Assembly: GCF_001247745.1 (NCBI RefSeq)
Contig: NZ_LAIR01000002.1
Coordinates: forward strand, 868,001 to 932,000
DNA: 64,000 nt
Direction of reading: 5' to 3'
Source of the DNA: Luteipulveratus halotolerans
Lineage (GTDB): Bacteria > Actinomycetota > Actinomycetes > Actinomycetales > Dermatophilaceae
Shown here: positions 19,806 through 27,094 of the stretch, one piece after another
How the letters are laid out: every line of letters starts with the position of its first letter
Position numbering within the stretch: the stretch's first letter is position 1
Translations under genes and position numbers: made by a program
Notes under the pieces: model-generated
Databases searched by the model: none
What the model was told of the DNA's origin: nothing
Seen by the model: only the letters and a program-made list of their open reading frames with translations

Positions 19806-20174
19806 ATGGGACTGCTGGGCGACATCAAGGACAACCTCTTCCCCGACGAGCAGGACAAGGCGGACAAGGCCAAGAGCGAGGCGAAGGACGCTGCGGACGA
19901 GGCCAAGAAGAAGGCTGACGAGGCCAAGCAGGCCCAGGCCGAGGCGGACAAGGCCTCCGGCAAGACGACTCCGGCCCAGCCGACCTCGGCTCCGGCCCAG
20001 CCGAAGGCCGCTCCTGCGCCGGCCAGCAGCAAGACCTACACGGTCAAGAAGGGTGACACCCTCAGCGAGATCGGTCAGCGCTTCGGCGTCAGCTGGCACA
20101 AGATCGCCGAGGTGAACAACATCGAGAACCCCGACCTGATCTACCCCGGTCAGGTCTTCAAGATCCCGAGCTGA
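19806..20174 (+). CDS. Small LysM-domain protein with Lys/Ala/Asp-rich coiled segment
   Basis: The 122-residue protein starts MGLLGDIKDNLFPDEQ. A charged helix of Lys/Ala/Glu/Asp repeats follows (17-52), then an Ala/Pro linker and one LysM domain (TYTVKKGDTLSEIGQRFGV ... NPDLIYPGQVFKIPS, 76-122). There is no signal peptide, so it may act inside the cell or be exported by an unusual route. LysM binds glycan or peptidoglycan. The ATG follows GAGAGGA. A TAGGTT hexamer at 19729 could be its promoter. It ends at a strong terminator. Confidence 0.85.
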   Translation: MGLLGDIKDNLFPDEQDKADKAKSEAKDAADEAKKKADEAKQAQAEADKASGKTTPAQPTSAPAQPKAAPAPASSKTYTVKKGDTLSEIGQRFGVSWHKIAEVNNIENPDLIYPGQVFKIPS

Positions 20175-20185
20175 TCGGGTCGCGT

Positions 20186-20221
20186 CACGGGGCGTCTGCG
20201 GGTGACCGCGGGCGCCCCGTG
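20186..20221 (+). terminator. Hairpin terminator between the LysM gene and atpC
   Basis: CACGGGGCG (20186-20194) pairs perfectly with CGCCCCGTG (20213-20221), and an inner GCGG-GTGA-CCGC hairpin stacks inside. A second small hairpin, CGCC-GTTT-GGCG, follows. It should stop transcription before atpC. Confidence 0.7.
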
Positions 20222-20264
20222 CGCCGTTTGGCGGATGCGGGTGAAGTCCACGCCCGCGCGCCAG

Positions 20265-20270
20265 TAGGAT
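20265..20270 (+). promoter_or_regulatory. -10 element (TAGGAT) of a separate atpC promoter
   Basis: TAGGAT lies 38 nt before the atpC start and downstream of the LysM terminator. TGAAGT (20242-20247), 17 nt upstream, is only a weak -35. With the two terminators it implies that atpC is transcribed separately from the main atp genes. Confidence 0.5.
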
Positions 20271-20307
20271 GGTCAGATCCCGCACGTCTGCCCCGAAGGG
20301 ACACCCC

Positions 20308-20580
20308 GTGAGTCAGCTGACCGTTGAGCTTGTCGCCGCCGACCGCAAGGTCTGGGAAGGCGAGGCCAGCCGAGTCTTCGCCCGTACTGTCGAGGGCGAG
20401 CTGGGCATCCTGCCCGGCCACACCCCGATCCTCTCGGTTCTGGTCGACGGTGAGGTGCACATCGACCCGATCGACGGTCAGCGCAAGACGGTCACCGTGG
20501 ACGGCGGGTTCCTGAGCGTCGACAACGACCGCGTCACCCTGGTCTCCGAGACCGTCGACGCGTCCTCGCTGGCGGGCTGA
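20308..20580 (+). CDS. atpC: ATP synthase F1 subunit epsilon, short form
   Basis: The 90-residue protein matches only the N-terminal beta-sandwich of epsilon: LTVELVAADRKVWEGEA, VEGELGILPGHTPIL and VDGGFLSVDNDRVTLVSE. The C-terminal two-helix domain that inhibits ATP hydrolysis in longer forms is missing, as in several actinobacteria. GTG 20308 (VSQLTVEL) is preferred over an upstream in-frame GTG/ATG because GAAGGGA precedes it. DUF2550 follows 14 nt later, the same order as in M. tuberculosis. Confidence 0.93.
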   Translation: MSQLTVELVAADRKVWEGEASRVFARTVEGELGILPGHTPILSVLVDGEVHIDPIDGQRKTVTVDGGFLSVDNDRVTLVSETVDASSLAG

Positions 20581-20594
20581 CCGAGGGGCCGCGC

Positions 20595-21020
20595 GTGACG
20601 GAGGTGGTGCTCACGGGCGAGATCCTGGCAGGAGTTCTGCTCCTGCTGGTTCTGGTGTGCCTCGCCTTCGTCCTGCGCCGTCACGCCATCGCCCGCGGCG
20701 GGCCGATGATGCTGATGGCCCGCCAGAAGGCCGCCGGCTGGTCACTCGGACTGGCGCGTGTCACGGCCACGGACGTCTCGTGGTTCCCGTTGATCGGGCT
20801 CACTACGCGTCCCACCGTTCGCTGGCAGCGCGGCGACCTCGACCTCGGGGCACCCGAGACGATTCGGCACAGTCGCCCGGTCGCGATGGCTGACCCGGTG
20901 TCCGTCACCTGTACGTCGTCCTCGGTCGACTTCACGATCGCGCTCTCGTCGGCCGACTACACCGCTCTGCGGTCATGGGCCGAGTCGGCCCCGCCCGGCC
21001 TCAACGCCAACGTCGCCTGA
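20595..21020 (+). CDS. DUF2550 membrane-anchored protein
   Basis: The 141-residue protein has one N-terminal membrane helix (ILAGVLLLLVLVCLAFVL) and a soluble beta-rich domain (WSLGLARVTATDVSWFPLIG ... TRPTVRWQRGDLDL). DUF2550 proteins follow atpC in many actinobacteria; their role is unknown. The GTG start is 14 nt after atpC, so the two form a small transcription unit. Confidence 0.85.
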   Translation: MTEVVLTGEILAGVLLLLVLVCLAFVLRRHAIARGGPMMLMARQKAAGWSLGLARVTATDVSWFPLIGLTTRPTVRWQRGDLDLGAPETIRHSRPVAMADPVSVTCTSSSVDFTIALSSADYTALRSWAESAPPGLNANVA

Positions 21021-21032
21021 CGGCTCGCCCGG

Positions 21033-21641
21033 TCACCGCTCACCACCAGGCACCCATGCCACGTCGCCCTGAGGCAGGTTGGCGACGCGGGCCAGGATGA
21101 ACAGCAGGTCCGAGAGCCGGTTGAGGTACTTCGCGGTGAGCGGGTTGACCCCACCCGTACCCCTTTCACTGCCCTCGGCCGCCTCCTGGTCGCCGTACGC
21201 CGCCAGCGCCTCCCACGCAGACCGCTCGGCCCGGCGGACAACCGTCCGGGCGACGTGCAGGTGGGCCGCAGCCGGCGTACCCCCGGGCAGCACGAACGAC
21301 CGTAGCGGCTCGAGCCGCTCGTTGTAGGTGTCGCAGTCACGCTCCAGCGCCTCGATCCACGCCGGCAGGACGCGCAGCGGCGGGTGCTCCGGCGCAGCGG
21401 CCAGGGGGTTGCACAGGTCGGCCCCCACGTCGAACAGGTCGTTCTGAACACGCAGCAGGACCGTACGGACGTCGTCGGGCAGCTCACCGCAGGCGAGCGC
21501 GACGCCGATCGCGCTGTTGGCCTCGTCGGTGTCGGCGTAGGCGACCAGCCGCGGGTCGGTCTTGCTGGTGCGGCTGAAGTCGCCGAGCGTGGTGGTGCCG
21601 TCGTCGCCGGTGCGTGTGTAGATCCGCGTCAGGTTGACCAT
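21033..21641 (-). CDS. PduO-type cob(I)alamin adenosyltransferase
   Basis: The 202-residue protein has the N-terminal ATP-binding motif IYTRTGDDGTTTLGDFSRTSK and the later family segment ARTVVRRAERS, with NRLSDLLFILAR. It transfers the 5'-deoxyadenosyl group of ATP to cob(I)alamin, supplying coenzyme B12 to the acyl-CoA mutase encoded at 34780. ATG 21641 has AACGAT 6 nt upstream, a leaderless-type arrangement. It is divergent from the STAS gene. Confidence 0.93.
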   Translation of the reverse strand: MVNLTRIYTRTGDDGTTTLGDFSRTSKTDPRLVAYADTDEANSAIGVALACGELPDDVRTVLLRVQNDLFDVGADLCNPLAAAPEHPPLRVLPAWIEALERDCDTYNERLEPLRSFVLPGGTPAAAHLHVARTVVRRAERSAWEALAAYGDQEAAEGSERGTGGVNPLTAKYLNRLSDLLFILARVANLPQGDVAWVPGGER

Positions 21642-21788
21642 GGCCCGATCGTTCCAGATCCCTGCTGCATCGGTGCAGGAGACGTCGGCGTTACGCCCGT
21701 GACTGAACCGTGACCTCGGGCTGCCCAACCCCAGGGCGGGGCTCGTGCGTCAATGGGTTACCAGCACGGCGAGGACGAGGAGGCGATC

Positions 21789-22151
21789 ATGGCGCGTTCG
21801 AGCGATCGCGAGGTGACTGCTGACGTCCACGACGTCGTACCCGGCTCGGAGATCGACATCTCCGGGGTGCTCGGGGTCCAGTCCGTCGCCGACGTACGAG
21901 CCTGGCTCGGTCGAGCGATCGACGCCGGGGTCGCAGACCTCGTGCTGCACCTGGGTGACGCCGAGGTCAGCGATGCCACCGGTCTCGGTGTGATTGTCGG
22001 AGCACACCACCGCGCGCGGCGGGCGGGACGGCGGCTGGTCATCGCCGACGCGTCGCCGCGGCTGGAGCGGCTGCTGCGGGCGACCAAGCTCAACCGGGTG
22101 ATCGCCGGCACCCACCAGGACGCCGCCGGCATCAACCCGATGCCCGCCTGA
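21789..22151 (+). CDS. STAS-domain protein (anti-sigma-factor-antagonist-like)
   Basis: The 120-residue protein is one STAS domain: SEIDISGVLGVQSVADVRAW, then LVLHLGDAEVSDATGLGVIVGAHHRARRAG. In SpoIIAA-type antagonists the loop reads D-S-S-G-L with a phosphorylated serine. Here it is D-A-T-G-L, so the usual acceptor is replaced by alanine and only a threonine remains; regulation by phosphorylation may be lost or shifted. AGGAGGCGATC precedes the ATG. No anti-sigma kinase lies nearby. Confidence 0.8.
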   Translation: MARSSDREVTADVHDVVPGSEIDISGVLGVQSVADVRAWLGRAIDAGVADLVLHLGDAEVSDATGLGVIVGAHHRARRAGRRLVIADASPRLERLLRATKLNRVIAGTHQDAAGINPMPA

Positions 22152-22161
22152 GCGGACGGGT

Positions 22162-22857
22162 TCAGAACAACCGCGACTCGGCGTCGTCCATGCCCTTGAG
22201 GGCTTCGTAGTCGAGCGTGACGCAGCGGATCCCGCGGTCCTGCGCGAGGACCCGGGCCTGGGGTTTGATCTGCTGGGCTGCGAAGACGCCGCTCACCGGA
22301 GCCAGGTGCGGATCGCGGTTGAGCAGCTCGAGGTAGCGCGTGAGCTGCTCGACGCCATCGATGTCGCCACGTCGCTTGAGCTCCACCGCCACCGTCGCGC
22401 CGTCGGCGTCCCGGCACATGATGTCGACCGGCCCGATGGCTGTCATGTACTCGCGACGGATGAGCGTGTAGCCCTCACCCAGCGTGTGGATGTGCTCGGC
22501 CAGCAGCGCCTGCAGCTGGGCCTCGACACCGTCCTTGACCAGGCCGGGGTCGACTCCGAGGTCGTGGCTGCTGTCGTGCAGCACCTCGTGCAGCCGCACC
22601 CGGAGCCGGTCCTCGGACTTGGCGTGCTGCACCACCCAGCACGCGACGACGCCCTCGTCGACCTCGTCCTCGCTGGGGTCGATCTCGGCCATCGAGCACG
22701 GCGGCGACATCCAGTTGAGCGGCTTGTACGAGCCGCCGTCGCTGTGGACCAGCACCGAGCCGTCGGCCTTGACCATGAGCAGCCGGGTGGCGAGGGGGAG
22801 ATGGGCCTGCAGACGACCCTCGTAGTCGACGGAGCAACGGGCAATCACGACGCGCAC
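22162..22857 (-). CDS. nucS: Mismatch-specific endonuclease NucS (EndoMS)
   Basis: The 231-residue protein begins MRVVIARCSVDYEGRLQAHLP, with the conserved YKPLNWMSPPC in the N-terminal domain. The C-terminal RecB-like nuclease has GPVDIMCRDADGATVAVELKRRGDIDG. NucS cuts both strands at mismatches and replaces MutS/MutL repair in many actinobacteria and archaea; it works with the sliding clamp. The start GTG 22857 has TAGGCT 7 nt upstream and matches the mycobacterial N-terminus. Confidence 0.95.
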   Translation of the reverse strand: MRVVIARCSVDYEGRLQAHLPLATRLLMVKADGSVLVHSDGGSYKPLNWMSPPCSMAEIDPSEDEVDEGVVACWVVQHAKSEDRLRVRLHEVLHDSSHDLGVDPGLVKDGVEAQLQALLAEHIHTLGEGYTLIRREYMTAIGPVDIMCRDADGATVAVELKRRGDIDGVEQLTRYLELLNRDPHLAPVSGVFAAQQIKPQARVLAQDRGIRCVTLDYEALKGMDDAESRLF

Positions 22858-22864
22858 CCGCGGC

Positions 22865-22870
22865 AGCCTA
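22865..22870 (-). promoter_or_regulatory. -10 element (TAGGCT) of leaderless nucS
   Basis: On the reverse strand TAGGCT lies 7 nt before the nucS GTG. On the other strand GACACT (22925-22930) lies 6 nt before the ATG at 22937, so the 79-base divergent gap holds two leaderless-type promoters. Confidence 0.5.
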
Positions 22871-22936
22871 CGTCGTACGCCGCCCGGGGAGTGACCGGCG
22901 TACGAGCCCACCGCCGCGGTCTGCGACACTCGCGCC

Positions 22937-24640
22937 ATGGCTCGTGAGATCAGCACTGTCGGCGTGATCGGACTCGGCACCATGGGTGCCGGCATCGTGG
23001 AGGTCTTCGCCAAGGCGGGGCTCACCGTCGTCGGCGTCGACGGCACCCCTGAGCTCGCCGAGCGCGGCAAGGGCTTCCTGGAGGCGTCCACCGGCCGCGC
23101 GGTCGCGAAGGGCCGACTGAGCGAGGACGACCAGGCTGCCGTGCTCGGCCGCGTGACCTGGACCGACCAGCTCGGTGACCTCAAGGACGTCGACCTGGTG
23201 ATCGAGGCGGTCCCGGAGCGCCTCGAGATCAAGCGCGACATCTTCGGCAAGCTCGACGACATCGTCCGTGACGACGCCGTGCTCGCGTCCAACACCTCCA
23301 GCCTGTCGCTCACCGAGATCGCCGCCTCGACCAAGCACCCGCAGCGTGTCATCGGCATGCACTTCTTCAACCCTGCGCCGGTGCTCAAGCTCGTCGAGGT
23401 CATCACGACGCTGTTCACCGACGACGAGCTGACGACCTCGGTGCGCGAGCTCGCCGAGCGGCTCGGCAAGAAGCCCGTCGTCGTCGGAGACCGCGCCGGT
23501 TTCGTCGCCAACGCGCTGCTGATCACCTACCTGGCCCGTGCCATCCGCGTGTACGAGACCGGTCACGTCTCCCGCGAGGACCTCGATGCGGCCGGCCAGG
23601 TCGGCATCGGCTTGCCCATGGGCCCACTCACGCTCAGCGACCTCATCGGCCTCGACGTCGTCAAGGAGGTGTGCGACGTGCTGTACGCCGCCACGCACGA
23701 GCCGTCGGCCGCGCCGCCTGCGCTGCTGCAGCAGATGGTCACTGCCGGTCGTCTCGGACGCAAGAGCGGCCAGGGCTTCTACACCTACGAGAAGGCCGGC
23801 TCGGGCACGGTGCTCGACGCACCTGCGGCGGCCGAGCGTTCCAGTGGCGCCACCAAGACGGTCGGCGTCGTCGGCACCGGGGACCTCGCGACCGAGCTGG
23901 TCGAGAAGCTCACCGAGTCGGGCGCTCAGGTGACCGCGGTCGACGACCCGGCTGCCGACCTGGCGCCGCTCGCCGGGCTGCCGCTCGTGCTGCTGGTCGG
24001 CGGTCCCGAGGCAGGCTGCGAGGACTGCGGCGGGGGCGAGTGCCTGATCGCCGAGGGCGCCGACCCGGCTGACGCCACCGCCTGCGAGTGCTGCCACGGC
24101 AAGGCGCCGGCCGCGTGGTTCGGTGCCGTCGCCGAGGCGCTCGACGAGCGTACGGTCGTCGTACCCACCGACGAGGCCAGCGCGTGGGCGCTCATCGGCC
24201 ACCTCGACCCGCAGGTCCAGGTCGTGCCGGTTGCCGTCCACCAGCCCACGCGTGCCGGGCAGCTGGTCGAGGTCGCGCGACAGCTCGATGCGTCGGCCGA
24301 AGCGGTCGACGGGGTGCAGGCGACGTTCGACGCGGCAGGCTTCGTCACGCTGGCCTCCCGCGACCGCGCCGGCCTCGTCGTCGACGCCCTGCTCTACCCC
24401 CACCTCAACGACGCGGTCCGCATGCTCGACTCCGGCTACGCCACCGCTGAAGACATCGACACCGCGATGACGGCCGGCTGCGGCTACCCGCAGGGGCCGT
24501 TCGCGATGATCGACGCGATCGGTGCCGAGGAGGTCGCAGACGGCCTGACGCAGATGCAGCTCGAGACCGGCGAGCCGGCGCTGACGCCGTCGCCGCTGCT
24601 GGTCGAGCACGCTGCGATCGACCGGCCCTTCCTGGGCTGA
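22937..24640 (+). CDS. 3-hydroxyacyl-CoA dehydrogenase with two C-terminal domains
   Basis: The 567-residue protein has an NAD-binding Rossmann domain (VGVIGLGTMGAGIVEVFAKAG), VPERLEIKRDIFGKLD, the HFFNPAP motif and a first C-terminal domain (DRAGFVANALL ... GPLTLSDLIGLDVV). A degenerate second half follows (SRDRAGLVVDALLYPHLNDAVRML ... QGPFAMIDAIG). It oxidises (S)-3-hydroxyacyl-CoA in beta-oxidation or the butanoyl-CoA route. The second half has a Cys-rich loop with Cys361, 364, 369, 383, 385 and 386, which ordinary family members lack as far as I recall. GACACT 6 nt before the ATG suggests a leaderless transcript. Confidence 0.9.
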   Translation: MAREISTVGVIGLGTMGAGIVEVFAKAGLTVVGVDGTPELAERGKGFLEASTGRAVAKGRLSEDDQAAVLGRVTWTDQLGDLKDVDLVIEAVPERLEIKRDIFGKLDDIVRDDAVLASNTSSLSLTEIAASTKHPQRVIGMHFFNPAPVLKLVEVITTLFTDDELTTSVRELAERLGKKPVVVGDRAGFVANALLITYLARAIRVYETGHVSREDLDAAGQVGIGLPMGPLTLSDLIGLDVVKEVCDVLYAATHEPSAAPPALLQQMVTAGRLGRKSGQGFYTYEKAGSGTVLDAPAAAERSSGATKTVGVVGTGDLATELVEKLTESGAQVTAVDDPAADLAPLAGLPLVLLVGGPEAGCEDCGGGECLIAEGADPADATACECCHGKAPAAWFGAVAEALDERTVVVPTDEASAWALIGHLDPQVQVVPVAVHQPTRAGQLVEVARQLDASAEAVDGVQATFDAAGFVTLASRDRAGLVVDALLYPHLNDAVRMLDSGYATAEDIDTAMTAGCGYPQGPFAMIDAIGAEEVADGLTQMQLETGEPALTPSPLLVEHAAIDRPFLG

Positions 24641-24649
24641 GGCGCCGGG

Positions 24650-24949
24650 GTGCCCCGCCGCAACCGCAGCCGCCGCGACGAGCCTCGCGGCGACGTCTCA
24701 CGCATCATGGGCGGTGGCACCCGCACCGAGTCCTACGCCGGCGGGCGCTGGTCGGTGCGTTCACTGCGGGGCAACTCCGAGGGTCGCAGCTACACCTGCC
24801 CGGGCTGTCAGCAACAGCTGTCGAGCGCCACTGCCCACGTGGTGGTCTGGCCTGCGGACGGGCTCGGAGACGTGGAAGATCGACGGCACTGGCACACGTC
24901 GTGCTGGTCTGCCCGCGAGCGCCGCCCGCCGCGGGGTTCGTGGAGGTAG
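24650..24949 (+). CDS. Small CxxC...H..C protein of unknown function (actinobacterial family)
   Basis: The 99-residue protein is basic at both ends. Its core YTCPGCQQQLSSATAHVVVW ... RRHWHTSCW holds Cys-x2-Cys and His-x3-Cys, a likely zinc site. Similar actinobacterial proteins are often labelled ATP/GTP-binding protein, but I see no P-loop. GTG start, 9 nt after the dehydrogenase and 12 nt before the hydrolase. Confidence 0.7.
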   Translation: MPRRNRSRRDEPRGDVSRIMGGGTRTESYAGGRWSVRSLRGNSEGRSYTCPGCQQQLSSATAHVVVWPADGLGDVEDRRHWHTSCWSARERRPPRGSWR

Positions 24950-24961
24950 GGAGTCAGGTAC

Positions 24962-25708
24962 GTGACCGAGATCCGGGCCAACACCGTCCTCGCGGCACGC
25001 CGTGAGGACATCGAGCTCGAGACCGCCGACGGGCTCTCGCTCGTGGGGGAGCTCGCCCTGCCGGCCGATGCGGACCCGCTCGCCACTCTCGTCACGCTCC
25101 ACCCGCTCCCGACGCACGGCGGGTTCATGGACAGCCACGTGCTCAAGAAGGCGTCCTACCGGTTGCCGGCGCTCGCCGACCTGGCGGTGCTGCGGTTCAA
25201 CACCCGTGGCACGACCTCGCCGCGCGGCACGTCCGAGGGCGCGTTCGACCACGCGGTGGGCGAGCGGTACGACGTCGCCGCCGCGATCGAGTACGCCGAG
25301 TTCCGCGAGCAGCCCGTGCTGCCCCGCCGCTGGTTGGTCGGCTGGTCGTTCGGCACCGACCTGGCGCTGATGCACGGCCTCGACCCGTCGGTCGAGGGCG
25401 CGATCCTGCTCAGCCCGCCGCTGCGCTACTCGCGACCTGAGCACCTTGCGGCGTGGGCCGACTCCGGCAAGCCCGTCGTGTGCCTGGTGCCTGAGCACGA
25501 CGACTACCTGCGCCCGGCCGAGGCGGCCGAGCGGTTCGCCGCGATCCCGCAGGCGAAGGTCATCGGTGTCGACGGAGCCAAGCACCTGTGGGTCGGGGAG
25601 ACCTACGTACGGCGCGTCCTCGACGAGATCGTGGCGACCGTCGTACCCGGTCGTGGGCCCCTGCCGACCGAGGTGTCCGACGACCTGGTCGTGGGTGACG
25701 CGTCGTGA
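24962..25708 (+). CDS. Alpha/beta hydrolase
   Basis: The 248-residue protein has the nucleophile elbow GWSFG near residues 126-130, the oxyanion-strand HPLPTHGG near 45, a catalytic-acid candidate in PEHDDY and a terminal His in GAKHLW. The substrate is unknown; the fold resembles bacterial dienelactone-hydrolase-like esterases. GTG start. The stop overlaps ilvA by 4 bases, suggesting co-expression. Confidence 0.82.
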   Translation: MTEIRANTVLAARREDIELETADGLSLVGELALPADADPLATLVTLHPLPTHGGFMDSHVLKKASYRLPALADLAVLRFNTRGTTSPRGTSEGAFDHAVGERYDVAAAIEYAEFREQPVLPRRWLVGWSFGTDLALMHGLDPSVEGAILLSPPLRYSRPEHLAAWADSGKPVVCLVPEHDDYLRPAEAAERFAAIPQAKVIGVDGAKHLWVGETYVRRVLDEIVATVVPGRGPLPTEVSDDLVVGDAS

Positions 25709-26964
25709 CGCACTCACCCCGCGTGTCGGCGGCCGATGTCGAGGCCGCCGCCGAGCGCATCGCCTCGGCCATCGTCCCGACCCCGACGCAGCGCAACGCC
25801 CGGCTGTCCCGCCGCACCGGGCTCGACGTGTGGCTCAAGCGTGAGGACCTCCAGCCGGTCCGCTCGTACAAGCTGCGTGGTGCGTACAACCTGATCTCGC
25901 GGCTGGCCGAGCAGGACCCGGACGCCGGCGTCGTCTGCGCGAGCGCCGGCAACCACGCCCAGGGCGTCGCGTTCGCGTGCGCCGACCTCGGCGTGCACGC
26001 CCGGATCTACCTGCCTCGTACGACGCCGCGGCAGAAGCGCGAACGCGTCGCCGCGATCGGTGGGGACGCCGTCGAGATCGTGATCGAGGGCGACTACTTC
26101 GACCAGAGCTCGTCGGCCTCGCGGGCGTTCGCGCGCGAGAGCGGTCGCACCCTGGTGCCGCCGTTCGACGACCTCGCGGTGATCGCCGGTCAGGGCACGG
26201 CGGTGCGCGAGCTGGTCGAGCAGATCGGTCACGCACCCGACGTGCTCGTCGTCCCGGTCGGCGGAGGCGGGCTGCTCGCGGGCAGCCTCGCGTGGCTGCG
26301 CGAGCGGCATCCCGGCGTACGCGTGATCGGCGTCGAGCCGGCCGGTGCGCAGAGCCTGAGTGCGGCGCTCACCACCGGCGCTCCGGTCGACCTGGGCGAG
26401 GTGGACCCGTTCGTGGACGGTGCGGCCGTGGGGCGCGTCGGCGACCTGACGTTCGCGCACATCCACGACGACCCGCCTGCCGTGCACGCCGTGCCGGAGG
26501 GGCTGATCTGCATCGAGATGCTCGACCTGTACCAGCAGGACGGCATCATCGCCGAGCCGGCGGGGGCGCTCGCCTCCGCGGCGCTCGCGCTGCCCGACCT
26601 CGGCATCGAGCCCGGGGCGACCGTCGCGTGCCTGCTGTCCGGGGGCAACAACGACGTGAGCCGCTACGCCGAGATCGTCGAGCGCGCCCTGGTCCACGAG
26701 GGACGCAAGCACTACTTCCTGGTCGACTTCCCGCAGGAGCCTGGCGCGCTGCGGCACTTCCTGGACGACGTGCTCGGCCCGGACGACGACATCACGCTGT
26801 TCGAGTACGTCAAGCGCAACAACCGCGAGACCGGCCCGGCCCTGGTCGGCATCGAGCTGGGCTCACCCGACGACCTGCCCGACCTGCTCGACCGGATGGA
26901 GCAGGGACCGCTGCAGATCGAGCCGCTGCCGCCGGAGAGCCCGGTCTCGCGCTTCCTCATCTGA
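25705..26964 (+). CDS. ilvA: Threonine ammonia-lyase (threonine dehydratase)
   Basis: The 419-residue protein has the PLP-binding Lys56 in RSYKLRGAYN, the phosphate loop SAGNHAQGVAFACADLG and the glycine-rich PVGGGGLLAGS. It turns threonine into 2-oxobutanoate and ammonia, the first step to isoleucine and a source of propionyl-CoA. One ACT-like regulatory domain follows the catalytic part (YFLVDFPQEPGALRHFLDDVL, near 335-355), placing it in the shorter ~400-residue class. GTG start overlaps the hydrolase stop (GTGA). Confidence 0.93.
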   Translation: MTHSPRVSAADVEAAAERIASAIVPTPTQRNARLSRRTGLDVWLKREDLQPVRSYKLRGAYNLISRLAEQDPDAGVVCASAGNHAQGVAFACADLGVHARIYLPRTTPRQKRERVAAIGGDAVEIVIEGDYFDQSSSASRAFARESGRTLVPPFDDLAVIAGQGTAVRELVEQIGHAPDVLVVPVGGGGLLAGSLAWLRERHPGVRVIGVEPAGAQSLSAALTTGAPVDLGEVDPFVDGAAVGRVGDLTFAHIHDDPPAVHAVPEGLICIEMLDLYQQDGIIAEPAGALASAALALPDLGIEPGATVACLLSGGNNDVSRYAEIVERALVHEGRKHYFLVDFPQEPGALRHFLDDVLGPDDDITLFEYVKRNNRETGPALVGIELGSPDDLPDLLDRMEQGPLQIEPLPPESPVSRFLI

Positions 26965-26982
26965 ACCCACCGCACGAAAACC

Positions 26983-27028
26983 GTCTGTCCGGCAGTGCAT
27001 GGAGTGCCGATCAGACGGGATTCGTACG
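26983..27028. repeat. Direct repeat copy 1 with hairpin potential, between convergent genes
   Basis: This 46-bp unit recurs 63 bp downstream with 3 mismatches. It can fold as GTCTG-(TC)-CGGCA-loop of 10-TGCCG-(AT)-CAGAC, two 5-bp stems around a 2x2 internal loop. It follows the ilvA stop by 18 bases and may act as a bidirectional terminator. Confidence 0.7.
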
Positions 27029-27045
27029 AAGGTGCGGCGAGCTCT

Positions 27046-27091
27046 GTCTGTCCGGCAGTGCATGGAGTGCCGATCGGACGAGATGCGTACG
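27046..27091. repeat. Direct repeat copy 2 with the same hairpin
   Basis: This is the second copy of the 46-bp unit. One of its three changes turns CAGAC into CGGAC, which still pairs with GTCTG through a G-T wobble, so the fold is kept. It ends 3 bases before the stop codon of the reverse-strand exporter gene. Confidence 0.7.
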
Positions 27092-27094
27092 GCC

